Shown here one piece after another: positions 1-8,654 of a stretch of 64,000 bases of DNA. Position 1 is the first letter of the stretch; each line of letters starts with the position of its first letter. The position numbers and the translations under genes were made by a program. Source of the stretch: Candidatus Rubrivivax defluviihabitans (lineage in GTDB: Bacteria; Pseudomonadota; Gammaproteobacteria; Burkholderiales; Burkholderiaceae_C). The stretch covers positions 20,645-84,644 of the forward strand of contig JADJMW010000010.1 in NCBI GenBank assembly GCA_016709385.1. The letters run 5' to 3'. The notes beneath the pieces are model-generated. The model was given only the letters and a program-made list of their open reading frames with translations. It searched no databases and was not told the DNA's origin.

Positions 1-91
1 GGCCCAGGCCTTTGTTGGTCTTGCAGTGCACTTCGCAGGCCTGGCAGCCGATGCAGCTGGCCTCGTCGTGGCGCAGGGCGTAGATGCTCAT
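1..91 (-). CDS. 4Fe-4S ferredoxin-type electron-transfer subunit (partial)
   Basis: Only the first 30 codons lie in the window; the 3' part runs off the left edge. The visible N-terminus begins MSIYALRHDEASC and contains the cysteine pattern C-I-G-C-Q-A-C-E-V-H-C, the first cluster-binding motif of DmsB/PhsB/PsrB-type iron-sulfur subunits. It lies 58 bp downstream of the molybdopterin oxidoreductase on the same strand, the usual order for a catalytic subunit and its electron-transfer partner. No signal peptide is visible, as expected for a subunit that travels or stays with the catalytic chain. A membrane anchor (NrfD type) would be expected next but is outside the window. Confidence 0.75.
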   Translation of the reverse strand, partial: MSIYALRHDEASCIGCQACEVHCKTNKGLG

Positions 92-149
92 TGGGAAACC
101 TCCGTGCTGCGCACTGCGGTGCTATTCGCCTTGGGAGCGGCCCTGCGGC

Positions 150-2303
150 TCATGCTGGGACTCCTTGCATGGCCGCGCGCTGGACGCGGACGGTCGTTTC
201 GGTCAGGGCATTGCCCGCGCCGGCAGGGTCGAACTCGTACAGCTTCCCGTGCTGCAGGCGCTGGTCGGCCACGCCGACACCCAATGCGCGCGTGGCCAGC
301 GGCACCGTCGCGCCGTAGCCGTGCAGCATGAAGACCGCCTCGGCATGGATCCACTTCGTGACCAAGGCCCGCAGGCGCCCGACGTAGCTGCCGCCACCGC
401 TGACTTCGACCCAGTCGCCATCGCGGATGCCCAGCGGCGACGCCCGTTCGGGGTGGATCCACAGCCGCTGTTCGGGTGCGGCCTCACGCAGCAACGGATT
501 GTTCAGCGACTGCCCGTGCGCCAGCGTCGGCGGGCGCCCGAACAGCAGCGTGAACCGGTCGCCGCCGGGTGCGGTGTTTGGCTGGTAGGGCGGCAGGAAC
601 GGCAGACCGGCCTTCGCCATCAGCGCGCTGTCGATCTCGATCTTGCCTGACGGGGTGAAGAACTTCAGCTCGTCGCGCGTGCCCAGGCGCGGCGCATCGG
701 CCAGGCGCACGATGCCTGCTTCGCGCATGTCGTCGACGGTGACGCCGGTGCCCTCGAGCTGGTAGTTCCAGATCTCCTCGATGGTCTCGAAGTCCAGCGC
801 CTCCATACGCCCCATGCGGCGCAGGATCTCGCGGAAGATCCACCACGCCGGGCGGCTGTCGAAGCGCGGCGCGATGGCCTGGTCGCGCATCACGAATACC
901 GGCACCGGGCCGGGCAGCTGGGCCAGGATGTTGGCCCGTTCGAGGTAGGTCGACTCGGGCAGGATGACATCGGAGTACCAGCCGGTCTCGGAGTAACGCA
1001 CGTCGATCGAGACGATCAGGTTCAGCTTGTCCATTGCGCGCTTGAGCGCTTCCGCGTCGGGCAGTGCGGTGACCGGGTCGTGTCGGTAGGCGATGTAGGC
1101 GCCGATGCCGTAGGGCTGGCCGGTCTCCGCCGCCGCGAAGAGCTGGTGCAGCGCGCCGATGGCCGGGTCCCAGGTCGGGTGCGTGGTGCCGGCGCCGTCC
1201 ACACGCGGTTCGGCGACCGCCGGGACCCGTTCGGCGAGTGGCTTCAGGCCTTTGCGGCCATAGAACACCGGCCGCTTGCCGATGATGAATCCGCCCGGCA
1301 CCTCCAGGTTGCCCATCAGCGCGTTGAGGATCAGCGCCGTGCGGCTGACGTGGAACGACTGCTTGTGGCGCGCCGTCATCCAGCCGGGGTTGAAGACCAC
1401 CCCGGGCCGCTGGCCGGCGATCTCGGCGACGAACTCGCGCAGCTCGCCCGCCGGCACGCCGGTGTGCGCCTCCTGCCACTCGGGGGTGGTGTCCTTCACC
1501 GCCTCGCGCAGCACGTCCATGCCGGAGACGAAGCGCTCGACGAAGTCCTTGTCGTAGGCCTCCTTCTGCAACACCTCGTGGATGAGCGCCAGGTTGAGCG
1601 CGTAGTCGCTGTTCGGCCGCACCTGCCAGAAGCGCGTGGCCTTGGCCGCGGTGGCGCTGGCGCGCGGGTCGATGTAGGTGCAGCGCATGCCGCGCGACAT
1701 CGCGGTCATGAAGGCCTTGACCTCCTTGACCATCAGCGACTCGACGATGTTGCGACCGTACAGCACCAGGTGCTTCGTACGCTCGAAGTCCGGCACCAGC
1801 GCGGCGTGGCTGAAGCCGAAGGTCGCGCGAGCCGCGTTGTGCACGTTGCCGCCGCAGGTGACGTCGTGATTGAAGTAGTTCGGCGAACCCAGCGCCTTGA
1901 CGAAGGTGCGCGCCAGGTCATTGAAGAAGCCGCCGCGGTCGGACAGCGCGATGCCGCGCGGGCCGAAGGTCTCGACGGTGTCCTTCAGCTTGTCGGCGAT
2001 GTGGTCGAGCGCTTCGTCCCACGACGCGCGCCGCCACTGTCCGCTGCCGCGCGGGCCGCTGCGGATCAGCGGTGTCTGCGGCCGCTGGTCGTCGGCTTCG
2101 AACGCCAGGCCGGCCGCACCCTTGGCGCAAAGGCTGGCGCCGATGGCCTTGTCGTGCGTGTTGCCCTGCAGCCAGGTGACGCGGCCATCCTCGACCTTGA
2201 CTTCCATCGGGCAGCGCACGGCGCACATGCCGCACATGCTGTAGACGGTGCGTTTGCCCGGGGAGCTCACCGCTTTCACGTTCGGGGCCATGGTGGTGCT
2301 CAT
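150..2303 (-). CDS. Molybdopterin oxidoreductase, PhsA/PsrA (thiosulfate/polysulfide reductase) family
   Basis: A 717-residue catalytic subunit of the DMSO reductase superfamily. The N-terminal [4Fe-4S] motif is C24-x2-C27-x3-C31-x27-C59. C150, in DVTCGGNVHN, sits where PsrA/PhsA-type enzymes place the cysteine ligand to molybdenum. The C-terminal third contains the usual molybdopterin dinucleotide-binding region (FGRPPTLAHGQSLNNP, HGYGATVP). The start is supported by AAGGAG four to five bases upstream. No twin-arginine signal precedes the cluster motif, so unlike PhsA/PsrA this enzyme appears cytoplasmic. It is the sixth gene of a block for 3-hydroxybutyrate use, suggesting it disposes of or supplies reducing equivalents. 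The substrate cannot be told from sequence; sulfur oxyanions are only the family precedent. Confidence 0.85.
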   Translation of the reverse strand: MSTTMAPNVKAVSSPGKRTVYSMCGMCAVRCPMEVKVEDGRVTWLQGNTHDKAIGASLCAKGAAGLAFEADDQRPQTPLIRSGPRGSGQWRRASWDEALDHIADKLKDTVETFGPRGIALSDRGGFFNDLARTFVKALGSPNYFNHDVTCGGNVHNAARATFGFSHAALVPDFERTKHLVLYGRNIVESLMVKEVKAFMTAMSRGMRCTYIDPRASATAAKATRFWQVRPNSDYALNLALIHEVLQKEAYDKDFVERFVSGMDVLREAVKDTTPEWQEAHTGVPAGELREFVAEIAGQRPGVVFNPGWMTARHKQSFHVSRTALILNALMGNLEVPGGFIIGKRPVFYGRKGLKPLAERVPAVAEPRVDGAGTTHPTWDPAIGALHQLFAAAETGQPYGIGAYIAYRHDPVTALPDAEALKRAMDKLNLIVSIDVRYSETGWYSDVILPESTYLERANILAQLPGPVPVFVMRDQAIAPRFDSRPAWWIFREILRRMGRMEALDFETIEEIWNYQLEGTGVTVDDMREAGIVRLADAPRLGTRDELKFFTPSGKIEIDSALMAKAGLPFLPPYQPNTAPGGDRFTLLFGRPPTLAHGQSLNNPLLREAAPEQRLWIHPERASPLGIRDGDWVEVSGGGSYVGRLRALVTKWIHAEAVFMLHGYGATVPLATRALGVGVADQRLQHGKLYEFDPAGAGNALTETTVRVQRAAMQGVPA

Positions 2304-2337
2304 CGCGATCTCCTTGTTTCCGGCCGGCGTTGCAACG

Positions 2338-2988
2338 CTACAGCGCCATCTGCGGCACCTGCTGCGGCACCACGAGTTCGGCTTCGGTGGCGGCTATGAC
2401 CTGCTGCACGGTCACCCCCGGCGCGGTTTCCATCAGCGTGGCCTTGCCGTAGGGGAAGGCGATCACGGCCAGTTCGGTGACCAGCAGGTCGATCGGTCGC
2501 GCCGAGGTCAGCGGCAGGTTGCAGGCCTTCACGACCTTCGACTTGCCCTTGGCGCTGTGCTGCATGGCGATGACCACGCGCTTGGCACCCGAGGCCAGGT
2601 CCATCGCGCCGCCCATGCCCGGCACCATCTTGCCCGGGATCATCCAGTTGGCCAGGTGGCCGGTCTGGTCGACCTGCAGCCCGCCGAGCACGGTCATGTC
2701 GAGGTGGCCGCCGCGGATGAGGCCGAAGGACATTGCGCTGTCGAAGGTGCAAGCCCCCGGCAGCGCGGTGACGGGACGGCCGCCGGCGTCGGTGAGCAGG
2801 CGGTGGTGCATGCCTTCTTCCGGCACGGCGCCGGTGCCGATCAGCCCGTTCTCGGACTGGAAATACACGCGCAGGCCGGCCGGCACGTAGTTCGCGACCT
2901 GGGTCGGAATGCCGATGCCCAGGTTGACGAGCATGCCGTCGCGCAGTTCGAGCGCAATGCGTCTGGCGATGATGGCTTGAGGTTCCAT
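2338..2988 (-). CDS. 3-oxoacid CoA-transferase, beta subunit
   Basis: This 216-residue protein matches the B subunit of two-subunit acetoacetate/succinyl-CoA:3-oxoacid CoA-transferases (AtoA, ScoB, CtfB). The catalytic glutamate lies in the conserved S-E-N-G motif near residue 45 (QSENGLIGTG), followed by the family stretch GGHLDMTVLGG. It transfers CoA to acetoacetate so that thiolase can split it to acetyl-CoA. I chose ATG 2988 over the in-frame TTG at 3006, because 2988 lies just after the alpha-subunit stop (five bases between TGA and ATG) and gives the usual length. It is cotranscribed with the alpha subunit and bdhA. Confidence 0.9.
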   Translation of the reverse strand: MEPQAIIARRIALELRDGMLVNLGIGIPTQVANYVPAGLRVYFQSENGLIGTGAVPEEGMHHRLLTDAGGRPVTALPGACTFDSAMSFGLIRGGHLDMTVLGGLQVDQTGHLANWMIPGKMVPGMGGAMDLASGAKRVVIAMQHSAKGKSKVVKACNLPLTSARPIDLLVTELAVIAFPYGKATLMETAPGVTVQQVIAATEAELVVPQQVPQMAL

Positions 2989-2992
2989 GGTG

Positions 2993-3640
2993 TCAGCCCT
3001 GGGCAATGACGTAGTCGACGAGCGGGGCCGGCGTAACCACGTGGTCCGGTGCGATCAGGCCCACCGGCACGATGTTGTCGGCCTCGACGATCACGGTGTC
3101 CGCGGCCATCGCGATCACCGGGTTGAAGTTGCGCGCGGTCAGCACGTAGGCCAGGTTGCCGAGGTAGTCGGCCATGAAGGCATTGACGAGCGCAAAGTCG
3201 GCGCGCAGCGCGGGCTCCACCAGGTAGGTCTTGCCAGCCACGTCGACCTTCTGCTTGCCATCCTCGACGACCGTGCCCACCCCGGTGGCGGTGAGGATGC
3301 CGCCGAGGCCGAAGCCGCCGGCGCGGATGCGCTCGATCAGCGTGCCCTGCGGCACCAGTTCGACCTCCATCTCGCCGGCGATCATCTGCGCCTGCGTCTC
3401 CGGGTTCAGGCCGATGTGGCTGACTACTGCCCTCTTCACCAGCCGGGCGCGCACCAGCTTGCCGATGCCCACGCCGGGCATCGCGGTGTCGTTGGCGATC
3501 ACGGTGAGTCCGCGTTTGCCCTGGCGCACCAGTTCGTCGATCACCTTCTCGGGCGAGCCGACGGCCATGAAGCCGCCGATCATCAGGCTGGCGCCGTCGG
3601 GGATCAGCGCCACCGCGTCGGCAAGAGAGAGTACTTTCAT
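2993..3640 (-). CDS. 3-oxoacid CoA-transferase, alpha subunit
   Basis: A 215-residue A subunit of a two-subunit CoA-transferase (AtoD/ScoA/CtfA type). It carries the glycine-rich N-terminal family motif IGGFMAVGSPEKVIDELVRQ and the internal GGFGLGGILTATGVGT loop. It pairs with the beta subunit encoded immediately downstream to activate acetoacetate to acetoacetyl-CoA in the cytoplasm. Upstream, after a 31-bp gap, is 3-hydroxybutyrate dehydrogenase, whose product acetoacetate is the expected substrate. Exact donor specificity (acetyl-CoA or succinyl-CoA) cannot be read from the sequence. Confidence 0.9.
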   Translation of the reverse strand: MKVLSLADAVALIPDGASLMIGGFMAVGSPEKVIDELVRQGKRGLTVIANDTAMPGVGIGKLVRARLVKRAVVSHIGLNPETQAQMIAGEMEVELVPQGTLIERIRAGGFGLGGILTATGVGTVVEDGKQKVDVAGKTYLVEPALRADFALVNAFMADYLGNLAYVLTARNFNPVIAMAADTVIVEADNIVPVGLIAPDHVVTPAPLVDYVIAQG

Positions 3641-3671
3641 CGCGATTCCTCGAATGGAACTGGGCGGGCCT

Positions 3672-4460
3672 TCACTGCGCCAGCCAGGCGCCGTCCACCG
3701 GCAGCGCCGCGCCGCGGATCTGCGCCGCGGCGTCGGAGCACAGGAAGACGCACAGCGCGCCCATCTGCTCGGGCGTGGCGAACTCGCCCGAGGGCTGTTT
3801 CTCGGCCAGCAATTCCGACTTGGCCTGATCGACAGGGATGCCCTCGCGTTCTGCGCGGGCGTCGATCTGCTTCTGCACCAGCGGGGTCAGCACCCAGCCG
3901 GGGCAGATGGCGTTGCAGGTGATGCCGGTCCGGGCCATCTCCAGCGCCACCGTCTTCGTCAGCCCGATGACGCCGTGCTTGGCGGCCACGTAGGCCGCTT
4001 TCTCCTTCGACGCGACGAGGCCGTGCACCGAGGCGATGTTCACGATGCGGCCCCAGTTGCGTGCCTTCATCTGCGGCAGCACCGCCTTGATGGCGTGGAA
4101 GTTCGACGACAGATTGATCGAGATCACCGCGTCCCAGCGGTCCTCGGGGAACTCGTCCACCGGCGCAGTGTGCTGGATGCCGGCGTTGTTGACCAGGATG
4201 TCCACGGAACCCAGTTCCTTGGTCGCCTGCTCCACCATGGCGCGGATCTGCTCGGGCTTGGAGATGTCGGCGCCGCTGAAACCGACCTTGACGCCGAACT
4301 CCTTGGCCAGACCGGCGCGCAGCGCCTCGATCTGCGCCGCATCGCCGAAGCCGTTGAGCATGAGGTTGGCACCCGCAGCACCCAGCGACCGGGCGATGCC
4401 CAGGCCGATGCCGCTGGTCGAGCCGGTGACGATGGCCGTCTTGTTCTTCAGCATTTGCAT
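3672..4460 (-). CDS. bdhA: 3-hydroxybutyrate dehydrogenase (NAD-dependent)
   Basis: A 262-residue short-chain dehydrogenase/reductase closely matching bacterial D-3-hydroxybutyrate dehydrogenases. The nucleotide-binding motif T-G-S-T-S-G-I-G is near the N-terminus, NNAG follows near residue 90, and the catalytic Ser/Tyr/Lys set includes YVAAK. The C-terminal segment WVLTPLVQKQI is typical of the BDH substrate lid. It oxidises 3-hydroxybutyrate to acetoacetate and makes NADH. Flanking genes (GntP permease and phosphate acyltransferase upstream, CoA-transferase downstream) fit a complete 3-hydroxybutyrate route. The ATG at 4454 is an alternative start. Confidence 0.93.
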   Translation of the reverse strand: MQMLKNKTAIVTGSTSGIGLGIARSLGAAGANLMLNGFGDAAQIEALRAGLAKEFGVKVGFSGADISKPEQIRAMVEQATKELGSVDILVNNAGIQHTAPVDEFPEDRWDAVISINLSSNFHAIKAVLPQMKARNWGRIVNIASVHGLVASKEKAAYVAAKHGVIGLTKTVALEMARTGITCNAICPGWVLTPLVQKQIDARAEREGIPVDQAKSELLAEKQPSGEFATPEQMGALCVFLCSDAAAQIRGAALPVDGAWLAQ

Positions 4461-4503
4461 ATCTCCTTCAGGAGTAGAGGGGTGTCGGGGGTATGCGGCG
4501 CCT

Positions 4504-5448
4504 TCAGGCCACCGCCTGTTGCATGTCTGCGCGCCGCGCCTGCGCGACCAGCGCCGCCACGGCGCAAGACGCCAGCCGGGCCGTCACCGAATCGGCGCGG
4601 CTGGTCAGGATGACCGGCACGCGCGCGCCCAGCACGATGCCGGCGGCGTCGGCCTCGGCCATGAAGCTCAGGCTCTTGGCCAGCATGTTGCCGGCCTCCA
4701 GGTCGGGCACCACCAGGATGTCGGCCAGGCCGGCCACGGGCGAGGTGATCTTCTTGATGCGGGCGGCGCCCAGGTCGATGGCGTTGTCCAGCGCCAGCGG
4801 CCCGTCGAGCAGGCCGCCGGTGATCTGGCCGCGCTCGGCCATCTTGCACAGCGCGGCGGCCTCGATGGTGGAAGGCACCTTGGGGTTGACCGTCTCCATG
4901 GCGGACAGGATGGCCACCTTGGGCTGCTGCAGCCCCAGCGCACGCGCCATGTCGATGGCGTTCTGCACGATGTGGATCTTGTCTTCCAGCGTCGGGAAGA
5001 TGTTCACGGCGGCGTCGGTGATGACGACCACGCGGTCGATCGCCGGCACGTCCATGATGAAGCAATGGCTGATGCGGCGGCTGGTGCGCAGGCCGGTGTC
5101 GCGCTTCACCACCGCGGCCATGATCTCGTCGGTGTGCAGGCTGCCTTTCATCAGCACCTCGGCCTTGCCCTCGCGGGCCAGGCGTACCGCAGTCTCGGCC
5201 GCAGCCTCGCTGTGCGGCGCGTCGACCACTTCGACGGCCGAAATGTCGATGCCGAATTGCGCGGCCACCGCCGCGATGCGCGCCTTCGGTCCGACCAGAA
5301 TGGGCTTGAGCAGGCCCATCTGCCCGGCCTGCACCGCACCGCGCAGCGAACTCTCGTCGCAGGGGTGCGCCACCGCGCAGGGCACCGGCGGCAGCGCCTG
5401 GGCGCGCCCGATCAGGCGTTCGTACTTCTCGTGTCGGCGTTCGGTCAT
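4504..5448 (-). CDS. Phosphate acetyl/butyryltransferase
   Basis: A 314-residue member of the PTA_PTB family, which interconverts acyl-CoA and acyl phosphate. Recognisable blocks are VLMKGSLHTDEIM, VVITDAAVNIFPTLEDK and ILSAMETVNPKVPSTIEA; the MKGxxHT stretch is characteristic of phosphotransbutyrylase-type enzymes. I set the start at ATG 5448 because the paralogue near 33.7 kb begins at the equivalent residue and both then give 314 codons; ATG 5466 is the longer alternative. With acetate kinase (34.7 kb) it would turn acetyl-CoA from 3-hydroxybutyrate breakdown into ATP. Acetyl versus butyryl preference is not decidable here. The other copy is frameshifted, so this may be the working enzyme. 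Confidence 0.88.
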   Translation of the reverse strand: MTERRHEKYERLIGRAQALPPVPCAVAHPCDESSLRGAVQAGQMGLLKPILVGPKARIAAVAAQFGIDISAVEVVDAPHSEAAAETAVRLAREGKAEVLMKGSLHTDEIMAAVVKRDTGLRTSRRISHCFIMDVPAIDRVVVITDAAVNIFPTLEDKIHIVQNAIDMARALGLQQPKVAILSAMETVNPKVPSTIEAAALCKMAERGQITGGLLDGPLALDNAIDLGAARIKKITSPVAGLADILVVPDLEAGNMLAKSLSFMAEADAAGIVLGARVPVILTSRADSVTARLASCAVAALVAQARRADMQQAVA

Positions 5449-5490
5449 GACTGCGGTTGCTTCCATGGCGAGTGGGTCGATGGGCGGGGT

Positions 5491-6882
5491 TCAGACGATG
5501 CCGGTGGCGTAATACACGCCGATGACGACGAACACCGCTGCGGTCTTGATGAGGGTGATGGCGAAGATGTCCTTGTAGGACTGCTTGTGCGTGAGCCCGG
5601 CCACCGCCAGCAGCGTGATCACCGCACCGTTGTGCGGCAGCGTATCCATGCCGCCGCTGGCCATCGAAGCCACCCGGTGCAGCACGTCCATTGGAATGTT
5701 GGCCGCGTTCGCGTTGGTGATGAAGGTGTCGGCCATCGCCGCCAGCGCGATGCTCATGCCGCCGGAGGCGGACCCGGTGATGCCGGCCAGCGCACTGACG
5801 CTGATGGCCAGGTTGATCAGCGGGTTGGGAATCGTCTTCAGTGCATCGGCGATGAGCATGAAACCCGGCAGCGCGGCGATCACGCCGCCGAACCCGTACT
5901 CCGAAGCGGTATTCATCGCCGCCAGCAGCGAACCGGCGATGGCGGCCTTGCTGGCGTCGGCGAATCTCGTCGTCACCGGCTTCCAGGCCAGGGCGATGAC
6001 GGTGAGGATGCCCAGCACCAGCGCCGCCTCCACCGCCCAGATCGCGGTGACCTTGCTCACTTCGGTGACGATGGGCTTGGCGCCCTCGGTGAGAACGAAC
6101 TCGTGGGTCTTGCCGTAGAACTTCGGGATCAGGTCGGTGAAGACCCGGTTCATCACACCCACCACCACCAGCGGCGACAGCGCGATCCAGGGGTTGGGCA
6201 GGGTCTCGGCCTCGTAGGGTTCGGGCTCGTTCTTCAGATCGCTGCCGTAGCCCTCGCCGGCGGCGGCCGCGCGGCGGCGCAGCCATTGCAGGTAGGCCAT
6301 GCCCGTGCTCAGGATGAACACCGCGCCGATCAGCCCCAGCCACGGCGCGGCCCAGGTGTTGGTGTTGAAGAAGGTGGTCGGGATGATGTTCTGGATCTGC
6401 GGGCTGCCCGGCAGCGCGTCCATCGTGACCGTGAAGGCGCCCAGGGCAATCGTGCCGGGGATCAGCCGCTTGGGAATGCCACTCTGGCGGAACATCTCGG
6501 CGGCGAAGGGGTACACCGCGAACACCACCACGAACAGCGACACGCCGCCGTAGGTGAGCACCAGACACACGAGCACGATCGACAGCATGGCGCGCTCGCG
6601 CCCCACCACCTTGATGACCGCGGCGACGATGGACTTCGAGAAGCCCGAGATCTCGATCACCTTGCCGAACACCGCGCCGAGCATGAAGACCGGGAAGTAG
6701 TCGGCCACGAAGCCCACCATCTTCTTCATGAAGACGCTGGTGAACATGGGGGCCACGAGTGCCGGGTCGGTGAAGAACACCGCGCCGAGCGCGGCGACCG
6801 GCGCGAACAGGATCACGCTGTAGCCGCGGTAGGCCACGAACATGAGGAAGACCAGTGCCGCAACGACGATGAGCAGGTCCAT
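5491..6882 (-). CDS. GntP-family permease, probable 3-hydroxybutyrate importer
   Basis: A 463-residue, strongly hydrophobic inner-membrane protein with about twelve predicted membrane segments, in the GntP/citrate-gluconate permease superfamily. Family-like stretches include the N-terminal MDLLIVVAALVFLMFVAYRG, the SGFSKSIV loop and the glycine/serine-rich SASGGMSIALAAM region. It is the first gene of the block leading to the phosphate acyltransferase (25 bp downstream) and 3-hydroxybutyrate dehydrogenase. That context, plus known GntP-type hydroxybutyrate permeases, makes 3-hydroxybutyrate the best guess for substrate. Gluconate or another hydroxy acid remains possible. Confidence 0.82.
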   Translation of the reverse strand: MDLLIVVAALVFLMFVAYRGYSVILFAPVAALGAVFFTDPALVAPMFTSVFMKKMVGFVADYFPVFMLGAVFGKVIEISGFSKSIVAAVIKVVGRERAMLSIVLVCLVLTYGGVSLFVVVFAVYPFAAEMFRQSGIPKRLIPGTIALGAFTVTMDALPGSPQIQNIIPTTFFNTNTWAAPWLGLIGAVFILSTGMAYLQWLRRRAAAAGEGYGSDLKNEPEPYEAETLPNPWIALSPLVVVGVMNRVFTDLIPKFYGKTHEFVLTEGAKPIVTEVSKVTAIWAVEAALVLGILTVIALAWKPVTTRFADASKAAIAGSLLAAMNTASEYGFGGVIAALPGFMLIADALKTIPNPLINLAISVSALAGITGSASGGMSIALAAMADTFITNANAANIPMDVLHRVASMASGGMDTLPHNGAVITLLAVAGLTHKQSYKDIFAITLIKTAAVFVVIGVYYATGIV

Positions 6883-6927
6883 GGGGTGCCTTTCGCTGAT
6901 CGTGGTCGGTGTCTTGCCTGCGCCGGG

Positions 6928-7413
6928 TTAGGCCGCCGAGTTGAAGACCGTGAGACGCTCGCGCTCCACCTCACGCATCACCTGCTCGTGGTGCAGCACG
7001 GCTTCGCGCAGCAGGTCACGAACCGAGATCACGCCCAGGACGCGGCCGCCGTCGACGACGGGCAGGTGGCGGATGCCGTGGCTGTCCATCAGCCGCACGC
7101 AGTCGCGGAAGTGCTGTGCTGGCGTCACGCTGATCACCTCGCGCGTCATCAGTTCGGCCACCCGTGCCTGCTCGGCCGAGCGCCCAGACGGCACCAGCTT
7201 GCGCGTGTAGTCGCGCTCCGAGATCACGCCGGCGAGCCGGCCGCCTTCCAGCACCACGAGGAAACCGACGCGCCGCTCGGCCATCACCTCCAGCGCGGCA
7301 CGCGCGGTGTCGGTCGGGCTGACCGAAAACACGCCGGCCGGCTTGGCCGCCAGGATCTGCAAGAGGGTCCGGAACGGAACGGTCTCGTCGGGGGTCTTCA
7401 TTCGCCAGATCAT
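6928..7413 (-). CDS. Tandem CBS-domain protein
   Basis: A 161-residue protein made almost wholly of two CBS motifs (about residues 20-80 and 85-145), seen in VFSVSPTDTARAALEVM...GFLVV and VISVTPAQHFRDCVRLMDSHG. Each repeat ends in the V-x-G-V-I-S-x-R-D-L/Y-T signature. Such proteins bind adenylate nucleotides and sense energy state. The ATG at 7413 is chosen because AAGGAGG lies five bases upstream; the longer open frame to 7548 has no such site and a non-CBS tail. It sits between the 3-hydroxybutyrate operon and a patatin-like lipase gene. Its partner is unknown. Confidence 0.85.
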   Translation of the reverse strand: MIWRMKTPDETVPFRTLLQILAAKPAGVFSVSPTDTARAALEVMAERRVGFLVVLEGGRLAGVISERDYTRKLVPSGRSAEQARVAELMTREVISVTPAQHFRDCVRLMDSHGIRHLPVVDGGRVLGVISVRDLLREAVLHHEQVMREVERERLTVFNSAA

Positions 7414-7480
7414 GTCGCCTCCTTCGGGTCGGCAAGGCGGTCCCGGGTCTGCGGCGCGCGTCTGCCGACTTCGCTGCCGT

Positions 7481-8653
7481 TCATGAGGAGGCCCCGTCGT
7501 CGGCTGGATGCTGCAGCTCGAAGACGCGCACGCCGTTGCCGAGGTCACTGACGTTGCACGCTTCCGGATGCTGCAGCACCTTCTGCACGTCGTCGCGGCC
7601 GGCCTGCCAGAGCTGGTCGACGGTGGCGCGCGAGAACTCGTAGTCCTTGAAGTCGGACGACTTCGTGTCGCAGCGGTTCACCAGGTGCACCAGCGAGAGC
7701 GGGCCGCGGCGGCTGATCGCCTCGAGCTTCTTCACCTGCGCATCGGTGCGCAGATTCGCCGGCAGCTTGGCGATGACCTCGGCCAGCGTGCTGCGCATGT
7801 CCTCGATGGCGCGCACCTGGTCGTAGGAGAAACGCGTCTTGCTCTGGAACGAGATGTCCTTCACGCGCTCCTGCACCTGGGCCAGGTTCTTCGGCAACTC
7901 GCCCAGGCCGCTGAACAGGTCGACGGCCACGATCAGCGCGTCCAGGCGGAAGTCCTTCGCCACGTACTGCAGCGGCGTGTTGGACATGATGCCGCCGTCG
8001 AAGTAGTACTCGCCGTCGATCTCCACCGGCGGGAAGCCCGGCGGCAGCGCGCCGCTGGCCATGACGTGGCTGGCGGTGATCACCTGGTTCGCGGTGTCGA
8101 AGTAGACCGATTCTCCGGAGCGTGCGTTGACCGCACCGAGCGAGAGCCGGGTGTCGCCACCATTGACACGGTCGAAGTCGACCAGTTCGTTCAGCGTCGC
8201 ACGCAGCGGCTCGGTGTCGTAATAACTCATCGCGGCCAGGCTACCCTCGACGGCAAACTGCGGTGGCGGCATGCGCGGCGAGAAGAAGCCCGGAATGCCG
8301 AAGAACATGGCCGAGGCGGCCGCCATCTTGTTCATCGCCGGGCGCGCGAAGTCCATCGTGCCCGGCAGTACGAACGGAGCCTGTGCCGAGACGCGATGCC
8401 AGAACTCGCGCAGGCGATCGACCCGACGCTCCTGCGGGTTGCCGACGATCAGCGCGGCGTTGATGGCGCCGATCGAAATGCCGACGACCCAGTCGGGTGC
8501 GAAGCCGACGGCGGCAATGCCTTCGTACACGCCGCCGTGGTACGCACCGAGAGCGCCGCCGCCTTGCAGCAGCAGGATGCGGCGCTCATGAGAGCGGAAG
8601 TCGGCGGCCGAGAAGGCCGGCTGCGTACCTCGAGTCTTGCGCGGGGCGGGCAT
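7481..8653 (-). CDS. Patatin-like phospholipase/acyl hydrolase
   Basis: A 390-residue patatin-domain protein. The oxyanion motif is LQGGGALGAYHGG, the nucleophile elbow is G-I-S-I-G-A-I-N (Ser in GxSxG), and the catalytic Asp is in the FDGGIMSNTP segment. A C-terminal extension (about residues 290-390) follows the catalytic core, as in the patatin/DUF3734 subgroup. No signal peptide is seen, so action in the cytoplasm on lipid or polyester is likely. Start ATG 8653 follows the stop of the receiver-protein gene by one base, so the two are translationally close. Proximity to hydroxybutyrate genes raises, but does not prove, a role in polyester mobilisation. Confidence 0.88.
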   Translation of the reverse strand: MPAPRKTRGTQPAFSAADFRSHERRILLLQGGGALGAYHGGVYEGIAAVGFAPDWVVGISIGAINAALIVGNPQERRVDRLREFWHRVSAQAPFVLPGTMDFARPAMNKMAAASAMFFGIPGFFSPRMPPPQFAVEGSLAAMSYYDTEPLRATLNELVDFDRVNGGDTRLSLGAVNARSGESVYFDTANQVITASHVMASGALPPGFPPVEIDGEYYFDGGIMSNTPLQYVAKDFRLDALIVAVDLFSGLGELPKNLAQVQERVKDISFQSKTRFSYDQVRAIEDMRSTLAEVIAKLPANLRTDAQVKKLEAISRRGPLSLVHLVNRCDTKSSDFKDYEFSRATVDQLWQAGRDDVQKVLQHPEACNVSDLGNGVRVFELQHPADDGASS

Positions 8654-8654
8654 G

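Noticed and set aside
4036..7551. A 1171-codon open frame on the plus strand across the hydroxybutyrate genes
   Set aside because: It lies antisense to five well-supported genes, is rich in His/Arg/Gly/Asp low-complexity sequence and matches no family. Long antisense frames are expected at this GC content.
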